Shown here one piece after another: positions 1 through 7,308 of a stretch of 14,041 nucleotides of DNA (its first letter is position 1; every line of letters starts with the position of its first letter). The notes beneath the pieces are model-generated. The model was not told where the DNA came from and made no database searches. It worked only from the letters and a program-made list of their open reading frames with translations. The stretch spans positions 18,422-32,462 of the forward strand of contig DOWN01000211.1 in assembly GCA_003519545.1 (NCBI GenBank), in the 5' to 3' direction. The stretch comes from Bacteroidota bacterium. GTDB lineage: Bacteria; Bacteroidota; Ignavibacteria; Tepidaquicellales; Tepidaquicellaceae. A program made the translations under genes and the position numbers.

Positions 1-1
1 C

Positions 2-544
2 AGTATGATATTATATGGCGAAGACAGAATCACACCCGCTAAAGAAGTTGCTCTCGGGTTATCAGAATTAATTTCCACTAAATTTAAAAAAGACCGTCTT
101 AGTGTTGTTTTGTTCGGTGATGATGCAAAACAGGTTGAGTTAAGAGATTTACCTTTTATTTCCGTTGGTCCTTTTCACACAAATACTAAAGCAGGTTTGA
201 GACTTGCGAGAAATATATTAAAAAAACAGGGAAGTGTTAATAAACAGATATTTATGATTACCGATGGAAAACCTTCGGCAATTTTTACTGATGATGGAAG
301 ATTATATAAAAATTCATTTGGTCTTGACCCTAAGATAGTTAATAAAACTTTAGATGAAGCAGTTGCATGCAGAAGAGATAAAATTAAAATAACTACGTTT
401 ATGATTGCAAGTGACTATTATTTGAGAAACTTTATTGAAGAATTTACTAATGCAAATAACGGCACTGCTTATTACTCAGGTCTTGATAAATTAGGAAATT
501 TTATATTCTCTGATTACCTAAAGAACAGATACAAAAACAGGTGA
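2..544 (+). CDS. von Willebrand factor A (vWA) domain protein, C-terminal part (5' end outside window)
   Basis: The reading frame is open from the window edge, so the true start and the N-terminus are missing. The visible part begins S-MILYGEDRITPAK, which fits the end of a vWA metal-site motif of the D-x-S-x-S type whose first residues would lie just upstream. Counting from the first visible Met, the conserved Thr region is FHTNTKAG (58-64) and the MITDGKPS strand carries Asp87, the usual later metal-coordinating positions. Such domains bind a divalent metal and usually mediate protein-protein contacts, often with an AAA+ ATPase or in envelope complexes. No membrane segment is seen in the visible part, so it looks cytoplasmic. 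Its TGA stop overlaps the GTG start of the next gene, suggesting translational coupling. The partner and exact role cannot be told from this fragment. Confidence 0.8.
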   Translation, partial: SMILYGEDRITPAKEVALGLSELISTKFKKDRLSVVLFGDDAKQVELRDLPFISVGPFHTNTKAGLRLARNILKKQGSVNKQIFMITDGKPSAIFTDDGRLYKNSFGLDPKIVNKTLDEAVACRRDKIKITTFMIASDYYLRNFIEEFTNANNGTAYYSGLDKLGNFIFSDYLKNRYKNR

Positions 545-1422
545 ATAAATTTTATATTATTTTAATATTTTTTCTTTCCGCTGACTTATATTCACAATCT
601 TTAATTTTTAAATCAAATTTATCTGATCAGAATTATTCTGCAAAAAAAAACAAATTTGAATTTTTATCTTCACCTGAAATATTCTCACCATTAAAAGCAT
701 CCATTTTTGAATCTCGAATTGGTGGTTGGAAAGATTTAAATAATAATCTCGTAAGACTTGATATTGGTTACTCGCCTGATATAATTTCATTCAGACATCG
801 CCGATCAGTTGCATCAATTGGTGTAGACTTTTTTACCTTTTCAAGTCTAAGAAGTGAAGTGAATTTTAAGTTTCCGGTTGAAGCAATTGATTATAATTTC
901 GGTTTAAAATTTTCTTATCATAAACCAATCAATAAGAAATTATCTCTTGAAGGAAGATTTCGTTTGGCACATATATCATCACACCTTCAGGATGGTTATA
1001 AATATGAAAGAACAGATACAATTTTTACTCCGTTTGTGTATAGCAGGGAATATATAGATTTATCAGCAATTCTGAATTATAATTATTCCAAAAGAATTTT
1101 GTTCAGAACGCAATTATCGCTTAATTATTTGATAAATTCTAAACCCGATGATTTTGGAAAATTATATCTTCAATTTGGTTTTGAAAAATATATAAAAATT
1201 TTTAAGAAAATAAATTTCTATTTTTCAAATGAATTCAGATTGGTAAGTGTAAAGTCATCATCAAATTTAAATTATAATCTTGAAACCGGTTTTAAATTCG
1301 GTGGTTTAAACACAAGAGGAGTAAGTTTGTTTTTTACATACTATGACGGTCAGGATTATAGAGGTCAGTTCTATAATAAGTATTTGAATTATAAAGCGAT
1401 AGGTTTTACTTTTGATATATAA
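541..1422 (+). CDS. Exported DUF1207-like protein, probable outer-membrane beta-barrel
   Basis: The 293-residue product starts with GTG. The start is supported by the 4-base overlap with the preceding stop and by a signal peptide that begins at once (hydrophobic stretch at residues 4-15, likely cleavage after YSQS around residue 20). The mature protein is rich in alternating polar and aromatic strands and ends in a short strand with terminal FDI, as expected for an outer-membrane barrel. Residues 94-122 (GVDFF, FPVEAIDYNFGL) and the motif HISSHLQDG at 144-152 resemble the DUF1207 family, whose function is unknown. That match is from memory of the family pattern, so the family name is less certain than the export and the beta character. 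It sits between a vWA protein and an exported propeller and may share an operon with them. Confidence 0.65.
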   Translation: MNKFYIILIFFLSADLYSQSLIFKSNLSDQNYSAKKNKFEFLSSPEIFSPLKASIFESRIGGWKDLNNNLVRLDIGYSPDIISFRHRRSVASIGVDFFTFSSLRSEVNFKFPVEAIDYNFGLKFSYHKPINKKLSLEGRFRLAHISSHLQDGYKYERTDTIFTPFVYSREYIDLSAILNYNYSKRILFRTQLSLNYLINSKPDDFGKLYLQFGFEKYIKIFKKINFYFSNEFRLVSVKSSSNLNYNLETGFKFGGLNTRGVSLFFTYYDGQDYRGQFYNKYLNYKAIGFTFDI

Positions 1423-1431
1423 AAAAATAAT

Positions 1432-2253
1432 TTGCCTTATAAAATTCTAATAATATTTTTTTTCATTTGTAATATAAGTCACTCACAGTCTTTTTCTAAT
1501 GCTATTTCAATAACCGGTGATGGAAAAGGTTTTATATATGTTTTGGATAAATCAAAAAATGAAATCACTAAACTTGATTCAAACTTAAATATTATAAAAA
1601 AATCAGGCGACTATGGATGGGCTTCCGGGCAGTTTATTTCTCCTACATATATTGATGCTTCAAGCGGTCTTGATATTTTTGTGTCTGACGGGAATAATTA
1701 CAGGGTTCAGAGATTAGATTTAAATCTCGCATTTATCTCTGAATTAAAAACAAATACAATTACATTTAATCCTGAGTTTCAATTTAACACACCCGTCGCC
1801 ACATTGATTGTAAATTCAAACAATCTGTTTGTGATAGATAAAGATAATAAAAGAATTGTAATTTATCAGAATGGTGAAAAACCGTCTAACTCGTTCGGTG
1901 ATTTCAAAACAAGTCCGACGCCTTTAATTGAACCTGTTAAGTTATTAAAAGATAATAACAATAATATTTATATACTTGACAAAGGTTACAATAAAATTTT
2001 AATTTTTGATAATTTTGGAAATTTTATAAAAACTATTGAACTGGATAATGTGAAAACTTTTTCAATCTTTAATAATAATCTTTATATCATTTCAGGAAAT
2101 GAAATATTTATTTATGAACCTCAGAAAAATGCTTTTTCTGAAAAAATATCACTTCCTGAAAATTATCAAAATAAAATTACTGACTTATTAATTTATAACA
2201 GCGAAAAGTATTTTATTTTAGAAAAAAATAAGTTAAGTTATATAAAACCTTAA
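1432..2253 (+). CDS. Exported NHL-repeat-like beta-propeller protein
   Basis: The 273-residue product starts with TTG. The previous gene's TAA lies in the same frame nine bases upstream, so no earlier start is possible, and a signal peptide (hydrophobic residues 4-15, NISHSQS before cleavage near 20) begins directly at this codon. The mature part has recurring strand units of the type G-x-IYVLD-(K/S)-x-x-N-x-I-x-K-LD, seen near residues 33-50, 80-97, 130-145 and 180-200. This is the pattern of NHL or six-bladed beta-propeller domains, which commonly bind proteins, RNA or glycans. No catalytic motif is recognisable. It probably acts in the periplasm or at the cell surface. It follows the DUF1207-like gene by nine bases, so the two exported proteins are probably co-expressed. 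Specific function unknown. Confidence 0.7.
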   Translation: MPYKILIIFFFICNISHSQSFSNAISITGDGKGFIYVLDKSKNEITKLDSNLNIIKKSGDYGWASGQFISPTYIDASSGLDIFVSDGNNYRVQRLDLNLAFISELKTNTITFNPEFQFNTPVATLIVNSNNLFVIDKDNKRIVIYQNGEKPSNSFGDFKTSPTPLIEPVKLLKDNNNNIYILDKGYNKILIFDNFGNFIKTIELDNVKTFSIFNNNLYIISGNEIFIYEPQKNAFSEKISLPENYQNKITDLLIYNSEKYFILEKNKLSYIKP

Positions 2254-2259
2254 AACATT

Positions 2260-2667
2260 ATGGCATATTCTTTAAACAAAGTTCAACTAATCGGAAACGT
2301 CGGAAAAGAACCTGAACTGGCTTATAGCCAATCCGGAAACCCTTATTTGAGATTTTCCATCGCTACAACAAGTAGTATTAAAGACAAAACAGGAAACTGG
2401 GTAGATAAAACCGAGTGGCATAATATTACAGTTTTTGGAAAACCTGCGGAAACTGCTCAAAAATTTTTAAAAAAGGGGAGTAAGGTTTTTGTCGAAGGAA
2501 AACTCTCTAACTCAGAGTATGAAAAAGACGGGGTGAAAAGATATTCTTATAATATTCTTGTATCGGATTTTGAAAATATTGTTTTTCTCGACAAAAAAGA
2601 TGCTTCAAATTCAAGCAGCGAACCCGCTCCTTCAGTAAAGGATGACGGAGAAGATTTACCTTTTTAA
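2260..2667 (+). CDS. ssb: Single-stranded DNA-binding protein SSB
   Basis: The 135-residue product has the standard bacterial SSB layout. The N-terminal OB fold (about 1-110) begins MAYSLNKVQLIGNVGKEPEL and contains TEWHNITVFGKPAE and GSKVFVEGKLSNSEY, all typical SSB strands. A short polar linker (SNSSSEPAPS) follows, and the acidic tip DDGEDLPF at 128-135 is the docking peptide for replication and repair partners. It binds and protects single-stranded DNA in replication, recombination and repair. The length is short for an SSB because the linker is brief. It starts only six bases after the propeller gene, so a housekeeping gene sits at the end of an envelope-protein operon. There is no Shine-Dalgarno sequence before the ATG. 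Its TAA stop overlaps the stop of the convergent gene by one TTAA. Confidence 0.97.
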   Translation: MAYSLNKVQLIGNVGKEPELAYSQSGNPYLRFSIATTSSIKDKTGNWVDKTEWHNITVFGKPAETAQKFLKKGSKVFVEGKLSNSEYEKDGVKRYSYNILVSDFENIVFLDKKDASNSSSEPAPSVKDDGEDLPF

Positions 2668-3494
2668 TAATACATAAGTTTCATACAAAATACACTTCCT
2701 CCTGATTTTATAAATTCAGAAGTGTTTGTTTCAATTAATTTTAATCCGGTATTTAAAATATCGGATTTAAATTTTTCACTGCCTTTCTGAACAATCACAT
2801 TTTCTCCGTCAGGCGAGTGACAGTTACAAACAAAAAATTTTTTATTTTCCTCGCTGTCTGCATATATCACTTTCGTATATAATGTATCGATTAATTTTAA
2901 TGTTTCATCGTCAAAAGCACTTTTATCAATTACGACGGTATCCCTGTTAATAATTGACATACATGTATCAAGATGATATAACAAAGGATTTTGTAATTTA
3001 ATTTTTATAATTTTTTTCCCTGATATTTCATTTAAATACTCATAGATTTTTTCATCCGTCCTGTATCCATAACCTCCAAAGATAATATCTCTTTCATAAT
3101 CCATCAGACAATCTCCCATTGATTCAAAATAATTTACATCTTCAGGTGTTGTGAATATTTTATAACCTCTCTCTTCAAAATATTTTTCAAAATATTTAAC
3201 TTCACCCGATCTTTGTGGATTTTTCATTTTACTCAACAATACACATTTTTGACCATTAACATTTATAAAAGGAAATGATTGATTCGCTGTGAACACCATA
3301 TCAGGAAGATTAACAATGGGATTAATCAAATTAACCTCTATTCCTAATTCAAAATAAATCTTTTTTAAATTCTCCCATTCAACTATTGCTTCAACTTTAT
3401 TGGTATTATTTATGTTATCTATCATAAAATCATTCCCGGAATAGTTGATTTCAAAAAATTCAGGTTTACACATTAATATTTTTTTGGGAATCAT
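2664..3494 (-). CDS. Arginine deiminase-superfamily (amidinotransferase/DDAH/ArgZ-like) hydrolase
   Basis: The 276-residue single-domain protein fits the guanidino-group-modifying superfamily. Visible motifs in order are: LMCKPEFFEI (7-16); PDMVFTANQ (64-72), the conserved substrate-side strand; FESMGD (123-128) with an acidic pair; GYGYRTD (141-147); YHLDT (173-177) carrying the catalytic His174; and SGGSVFCMKL (264-273) carrying the nucleophile Cys270. The fold makes a covalent thiouronium intermediate on arginine-like substrates. The overall pattern is closest to the catalytic domain of arginine dihydrolases (ArgZ/AgrE type) and to dimethylarginine hydrolases. Whether the substrate is arginine, methylarginine or another guanidine cannot be decided here. 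The usual FEGxGD is FESMGD in this protein. It is divergently arranged with the SRPBCC gene across a 49-base gap. A pyruvoyl arginine decarboxylase lies 8.4 kb away. Confidence 0.85.
   Translation of the reverse strand: MIPKKILMCKPEFFEINYSGNDFMIDNINNTNKVEAIVEWENLKKIYFELGIEVNLINPIVNLPDMVFTANQSFPFINVNGQKCVLLSKMKNPQRSGEVKYFEKYFEERGYKIFTTPEDVNYFESMGDCLMDYERDIIFGGYGYRTDEKIYEYLNEISGKKIIKIKLQNPLLYHLDTCMSIINRDTVVIDKSAFDDETLKLIDTLYTKVIYADSEENKKFFVCNCHSPDGENVIVQKGSEKFKSDILNTGLKLIETNTSEFIKSGGSVFCMKLMYY
2692..2725 (+). terminator. Possible hairpin terminator for the ssb operon, inside the opposing gene
   Basis: ACACTTC (2692-2698) and GAAGTGT (2719-2725) are perfect inverted repeats. An inner TGA/TCA pairing sits across a 4-base bulge, and TTGTTTC follows. 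The structure lies 25 bases after the ssb stop, where plus-strand transcription should end, but within the coding sequence for the last residues of the minus-strand hydrolase. The stem is short and its U-tract weak, so this is only a candidate. Confidence 0.25.
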
Positions 3495-3543
3495 ACAGTA
3501 ATTTTTTAATATAATTTTATTTTTTAATTTTTAATCTTGTTAA
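3495..3543. promoter_or_regulatory. Divergent intergenic region, presumed to hold promoters both ways
   Basis: This 49-base gap separates the ATG of the minus-strand hydrolase from the ATG of the SRPBCC gene. It is almost entirely A and T, with runs such as TTTTTTAATATAATTTTA. Because both genes start here, promoters for both must lie in or overlap it. I see no convincing -35/-10 pair or operator palindrome and no Shine-Dalgarno sequence before either start. Confidence 0.4.
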
Positions 3544-4005
3544 ATGATAACATTTGAAAAGAGTGTATTAATAGATTGTGATTTAGAAGAAATTTTTGAA
3601 TTTCATTGTGATACAAATAATCTGCCTTTGATTTCTCCAAATTACATAAAAGTTAAGATTATTAAAATTGATAAACCAATAAGGTTGAATTCTGAAATTA
3701 TTGTCCGTGTATCTCAATTAGGTTTTCTATATACTAATTGGTTTATAAAAATATCGAAGTTCGAAAAAAATAAAATAATTACAGACTATCAGGTTAAAGG
3801 TCCTTTCAAACATTGGGAACATTCTCATATTTTTGAATCTGTTGACGGAAAAGTTAAAATGACTGATCTCATAAATTATGAACTACCTTTTGGATTCATA
3901 GGAAAATTTGTTAATTCTTTATTCTTAAATAAAATAATTGAAAACCAGTTTAAATTCAGACATAAAAAAACAAAAGAATTATTTGAAAATAAAAAAAATG
4001 CATAA
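3544..4005 (+). CDS. SRPBCC (START/polyketide cyclase-like) ligand-binding protein
   Basis: The 153-residue protein has the helix-grip pattern of SRPBCC proteins: an N-terminal strand with the first helix (VLIDCDLEEIFEFHCDTNNL), a central GPFKHWEHSHIFE (86-98), then MTDLINYELPFGFIG (106-120), and a C-terminal helix QFKFRHKKTKELF. The W-x-H-x-H-x-F followed by T-D-x-x-x-Y-x-LP-FG pattern matches the branch often annotated as a cell-division-inhibitor-like or COG4276-type protein. The fold binds hydrophobic ligands in a deep cavity; no catalytic role can be read from the sequence. There is no signal peptide, so it is cytoplasmic. It is the first gene of an apparent operon and overlaps the next gene by eight bases. 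As far as I recall, such proteins sit beside lycopene cyclase genes in several Bacteroidota, and one lies two genes downstream here. Confidence 0.75.
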   Translation: MITFEKSVLIDCDLEEIFEFHCDTNNLPLISPNYIKVKIIKIDKPIRLNSEIIVRVSQLGFLYTNWFIKISKFEKNKIITDYQVKGPFKHWEHSHIFESVDGKVKMTDLINYELPFGFIGKFVNSLFLNKIIENQFKFRHKKTKELFENKKNA

Positions 4006-6568
4006 ACTTTTATTATTAATTTTAACCATATCATTTTTTTCATCCGCTATCGCTCAGGATTATAATTCTATAACTTCATCATCAAAAAAATTACCTGGAT
4101 TGCTCAATGTTTATAATTCTAATAATGATTATTATTTTGAATTTGATAAGTCAGTTGAGAAAAAAACTTTTCTTTTATATAGCACCAATCTTACTGCAAT
4201 TGATAATCTTAGTTTTTTTGCGGGTTTCCCTTTGAGTGAAATGATAATCAAATTCAAAGAAATAAAAGACGGTTATAATATAATTCAGTATGGAAATAAA
4301 ATTTTACCCGACACTTCGAAATATTCTAACTATAATCAGGAAATAACATCAAGGTTCGGTCCTTTAAAAATTGATGCTAAACAAAATGAATCTGATTCTG
4401 CAAAAAAAATATCTAAAGTTAATCAGTTTTTCGAATCTGATATTGCAAATCTTCAGTATATTTTCCAATCTTTAATGGGAGGATATTACACCATAAACAC
4501 TGATTTAACTTACATTGAAAGTGTGAAATCTTTTCCTTCAAATATCGAAATTATAGTAAATTATGTTTTAAATTCACAATCAGCACCTAATGCTTCTGTC
4601 CCTGATTCAAGAGCCATAAATTTTGTTGTCAGATATTCATTGGTTGAAATTCCTGAAAATAAAAATTATATACCGAGATTTTATGATAATAGAATTGGAT
4701 ATTTTACGACTTCATTTAAAAATTATTCAATCCCTGACAGAAAAACTGAATATACAACTTATATTAACCGCTGGGATTTAAAAAAGAAAAATGAATTTGA
4801 ATCTATATCAGAACCTGTAAAACCTATTGTTTACTGGATTGACAGAGCAACTCCTGTTGAATACCGTGATGCAATAATAAAAGGTGTTCTTATGTGGAAT
4901 AAAGCATTTGAAAATATTGGATTCAAAAATGCCGTCAGATGTTACGTTCAACCCGATACCGCAACTTGGGATATTGAGGATATAAGATACAACGTCATCA
5001 GATGGCAATCTTCATCATCAGGAGGACTTGCAGGTGTTGGACCTTCAATCGCAAATCCGTTTACTGGTGAATTAATAAATGCTTCTGTTTTATTAAATTC
5101 TGAAATTGCCGGTTTTTTAAGATTTGAAAAAGATTTGGCTGAAATTATCAGAATGTCCAAACCCGGAGAAATAAAAGAAACTGAAAATAAAATTCATAAA
5201 CTTTTTGAAAAATCAGGAAAAGGCAAACATATTTGCTCTTATGCCTCATCTTCTCAAATTATAATGAGAAATTCTCTAATAAAAGTTTTAACAGATAATG
5301 AATTTCAAAATGAAGATATTATTCTCAAACAGTTTATAAATAATTATCTTACTGACCTTGTCGTGCATGAAGTTGGACATACTCTCGGTTTAAGACATAA
5401 TTTCAAATCATCTACTGCATATACTCTTGAACAAATAAGAGATTCTAATTTTACAAAAATTAATTCTATCTCTTCATCTGTTATGGATTATAATCCTTTA
5501 AATATTTCACAGTCAGGTTTATCTCAGGGTGAGTATTGGTCTTCAACAATAGGGAATTATGATATGTTTGCCATTGAATACGGATATAAAATTTTTCCGA
5601 ATGTAAAATCACCTGAAGATGAAATTCCGTTTCTCTTGGCTGTGGCTTCAAAATCTTCTGATCCATACAATAGATTCGGAACTGATGAAGATGCTTATGA
5701 TATGTTTTATCCGACAAGTCTCGATCCGTTAACACAAATTTTTGATTTGGGAAGTTCACCTCTTCAATACGGAAAAGAACAAATCAATATCTCACTTGAT
5801 CTGTTTAATAAAATACAGAATTATTTTCCTCAATATGACAGAAGTTATACTCAGTTGACAGGAGTTTTTAAATCGGTTTTATACGGTTACTTTTCAGGAA
5901 GTAATTTTGCATCTAAGTATATCGGAGGTGCTTACATAAACAGAATGAAAAGCGGTGATTTATCTCAAAACCGTTATCCCTATGAACCGGTACCATATTC
6001 AGAACAGTTGGATGCTTTAAATCTCATAATTGAATATAATTTTAACGCTGATAAATATTTGAATTTCTCACCTGAATTTTTAAAACAACTTCAACCTAAT
6101 TCTGAAGATTATAATTCGCTGTATATGTCAGGTGGAAGAATGGACGTTGCCCTTGATGAAATTATTCTAAATCAACAGAAATGGATTCTATGGAGATTAT
6201 TCCATCCAATTATAATGGGACGTCTTATCGATCAGGAAAAAATTTCTTCATCGGCATTTACTCTTGAAAATTTGTTTGATTCTATAAAAAATGGTGTCTG
6301 GTCTGAATTGAAAACCAATCAACCAATCTCAGTGAGAAGAAGAAATTTACAAAAAGCATATATTGATTATGTAATTAATATTCTTTTGAAATCTGATTCT
6401 GAAATTCCTGAAGAATCAAGATCACTCGCTTATCTTTATTTAACGAATCTAAGAAAAGAAATTAATTCGAAAAAACCTTCTGATATTTATGAAGATTTTC
6501 ACTTAAAAGAATGTTCATCAAGAATTGAGAAGGCAATAAATTCAGTTTTCATAGATAGTGTTAAATGA
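3998..6568 (+). CDS. Large secreted zinc-dependent metalloprotease (DUF5117/DUF4953-type)
   Basis: The start is set at the ATG at 3998, not an in-frame ATG 60 bases upstream, because the signal peptide MHKLLLLILTISFFSSAIAQ begins exactly there. The product is 856 residues. The central region has YWIDRATPVEYRDAII, MWNKAFENIGF and IRYNVIRWQSSSSGG, hallmarks of the family annotated as zinc-dependent metalloprotease with DUF5117/DUF4953. The zinc site is HEVGHTLGLRH at 457-467: His457, His461 and His467 as ligands and Glu458 as the general base. A Met-turn-like SVMDY follows at 494-498. This HExxHxxGxxH plus Met-turn arrangement is metzincin-like. The remaining 360 residues are a helical C-terminal region with no recognised motif. 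It is probably periplasmic or surface-exposed; the substrate is unknown. It overlaps the SRPBCC gene by ATGCATAA and the lycopene cyclase gene by ATGA. Confidence 0.88.
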   Translation: MHKLLLLILTISFFSSAIAQDYNSITSSSKKLPGLLNVYNSNNDYYFEFDKSVEKKTFLLYSTNLTAIDNLSFFAGFPLSEMIIKFKEIKDGYNIIQYGNKILPDTSKYSNYNQEITSRFGPLKIDAKQNESDSAKKISKVNQFFESDIANLQYIFQSLMGGYYTINTDLTYIESVKSFPSNIEIIVNYVLNSQSAPNASVPDSRAINFVVRYSLVEIPENKNYIPRFYDNRIGYFTTSFKNYSIPDRKTEYTTYINRWDLKKKNEFESISEPVKPIVYWIDRATPVEYRDAIIKGVLMWNKAFENIGFKNAVRCYVQPDTATWDIEDIRYNVIRWQSSSSGGLAGVGPSIANPFTGELINASVLLNSEIAGFLRFEKDLAEIIRMSKPGEIKETENKIHKLFEKSGKGKHICSYASSSQIIMRNSLIKVLTDNEFQNEDIILKQFINNYLTDLVVHEVGHTLGLRHNFKSSTAYTLEQIRDSNFTKINSISSSVMDYNPLNISQSGLSQGEYWSSTIGNYDMFAIEYGYKIFPNVKSPEDEIPFLLAVASKSSDPYNRFGTDEDAYDMFYPTSLDPLTQIFDLGSSPLQYGKEQINISLDLFNKIQNYFPQYDRSYTQLTGVFKSVLYGYFSGSNFASKYIGGAYINRMKSGDLSQNRYPYEPVPYSEQLDALNLIIEYNFNADKYLNFSPEFLKQLQPNSEDYNSLYMSGGRMDVALDEIILNQQKWILWRLFHPIIMGRLIDQEKISSSAFTLENLFDSIKNGVWSELKTNQPISVRRRNLQKAYIDYVINILLKSDSEIPEESRSLAYLYLTNLRKEINSKKPSDIYEDFHLKECSSRIEKAINSVFIDSVK

Positions 6569-7308
6569 CATATTCTGAATTTCTCATATATTTTCTGATT
6601 ATACCAATTATTTTTTTGATTTTTCTTGTTAGAAAAAACATCAAAAAACAACACATAATTGTCTTAATATCAACGTCGTTAATCGCTTTTCTTGCAACCT
6701 CTTTATGGGATAACTACGCCGTATATAGTAAGATTTGGATGTTCCCCCCGGAAAAGACTCTCGGTATTTATTTTTGGTATGTCCCAATTGAAGAATATTC
6801 TTTTTTCTTTTTACAGACTTACTTAACTGGACTTTTACAATTTTTTTTACTTTTCAAATTAAAAAACTCGCGGGAATCTCTTAATCCGAATCCAACTTTT
6901 CTCACTTCAGTTTTTTGTTTAATTATTCTTAATTTTTCTGTAGTTTCGCAAGGGGAGATAATTAAACTTCCATTCGGTAAGTTTAATTATATTTTTCACC
7001 TCTTTTCCTGGGCAGGTTTTTTCATTATCGTTCAGTTAATTGCAGGCTGGAAAAAAATTCTAAACAATCTAAAAATTGTAATTTTTCCCGTTCTTATAAT
7101 GACTATATATTTTGCTTTGGTGGACTCTGTCGCTATCGGGAATGGGATTTGGAATTTTGATCCTGAACAGACTCTCGGTTTTAAAATAGGGAATGTACCT
7201 CTCGAAGAAATTTTATTCTTTTTTTGTACTAACTTACTCGTGACAGAATGTATTGTTTTATTATTACCTGAAAAATTTCTTTTAAGTAAAAAAATTAATA
7301 ATGTATAA
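6565..7308 (+). CDS. crtYcd: Fused two-repeat lycopene cyclase (CrtYc-CrtYd type), integral membrane
   Basis: The 247-residue protein is very hydrophobic, with about six to seven membrane spans, and contains two copies of the lycopene cyclase domain. Repeat one has LWDNYAVYSKIWMF (47-60), the TLG at 65-67 and VPIEEYSFFF (73-82). Repeat two has LVDSVAIGNGIWNF (185-198), TLG at 203-205 and VPLEEILFFF (211-220). The paired D, W-x-F, P-E-x-TLG and VP-x-EE elements define the heterodimeric/fused cyclase family of Actinobacteria, archaea and Bacteroidota, which closes ionone rings on lycopene. Which end rings form (beta, one or two) cannot be predicted. Each half keeps its conserved acidic pair (Glu76-Glu77 and Glu214-Glu215), so both look functional. 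No phytoene synthase or desaturase is in the window. It is translationally coupled on both sides (ATGA and ATGTATAA overlaps). Confidence 0.9.
   Translation: MTYSEFLIYFLIIPIIFLIFLVRKNIKKQHIIVLISTSLIAFLATSLWDNYAVYSKIWMFPPEKTLGIYFWYVPIEEYSFFFLQTYLTGLLQFFLLFKLKNSRESLNPNPTFLTSVFCLIILNFSVVSQGEIIKLPFGKFNYIFHLFSWAGFFIIVQLIAGWKKILNNLKIVIFPVLIMTIYFALVDSVAIGNGIWNFDPEQTLGFKIGNVPLEEILFFFCTNLLVTECIVLLLPEKFLLSKKINNV

Noticed and set aside
3938..3997. Upstream in-frame ATG extending the metalloprotease by 20 residues
   Set aside because: It would put a lysine-rich stretch before the signal peptide and overlap the SRPBCC gene by 68 bases; the ATG at 3998 starts exactly at the signal peptide.
4808..5160. Open frames on the minus strand inside the metalloprotease gene
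   Set aside because: They lie wholly within a strongly supported coding sequence with a zinc motif and signal peptide, and show no family motif of their own.
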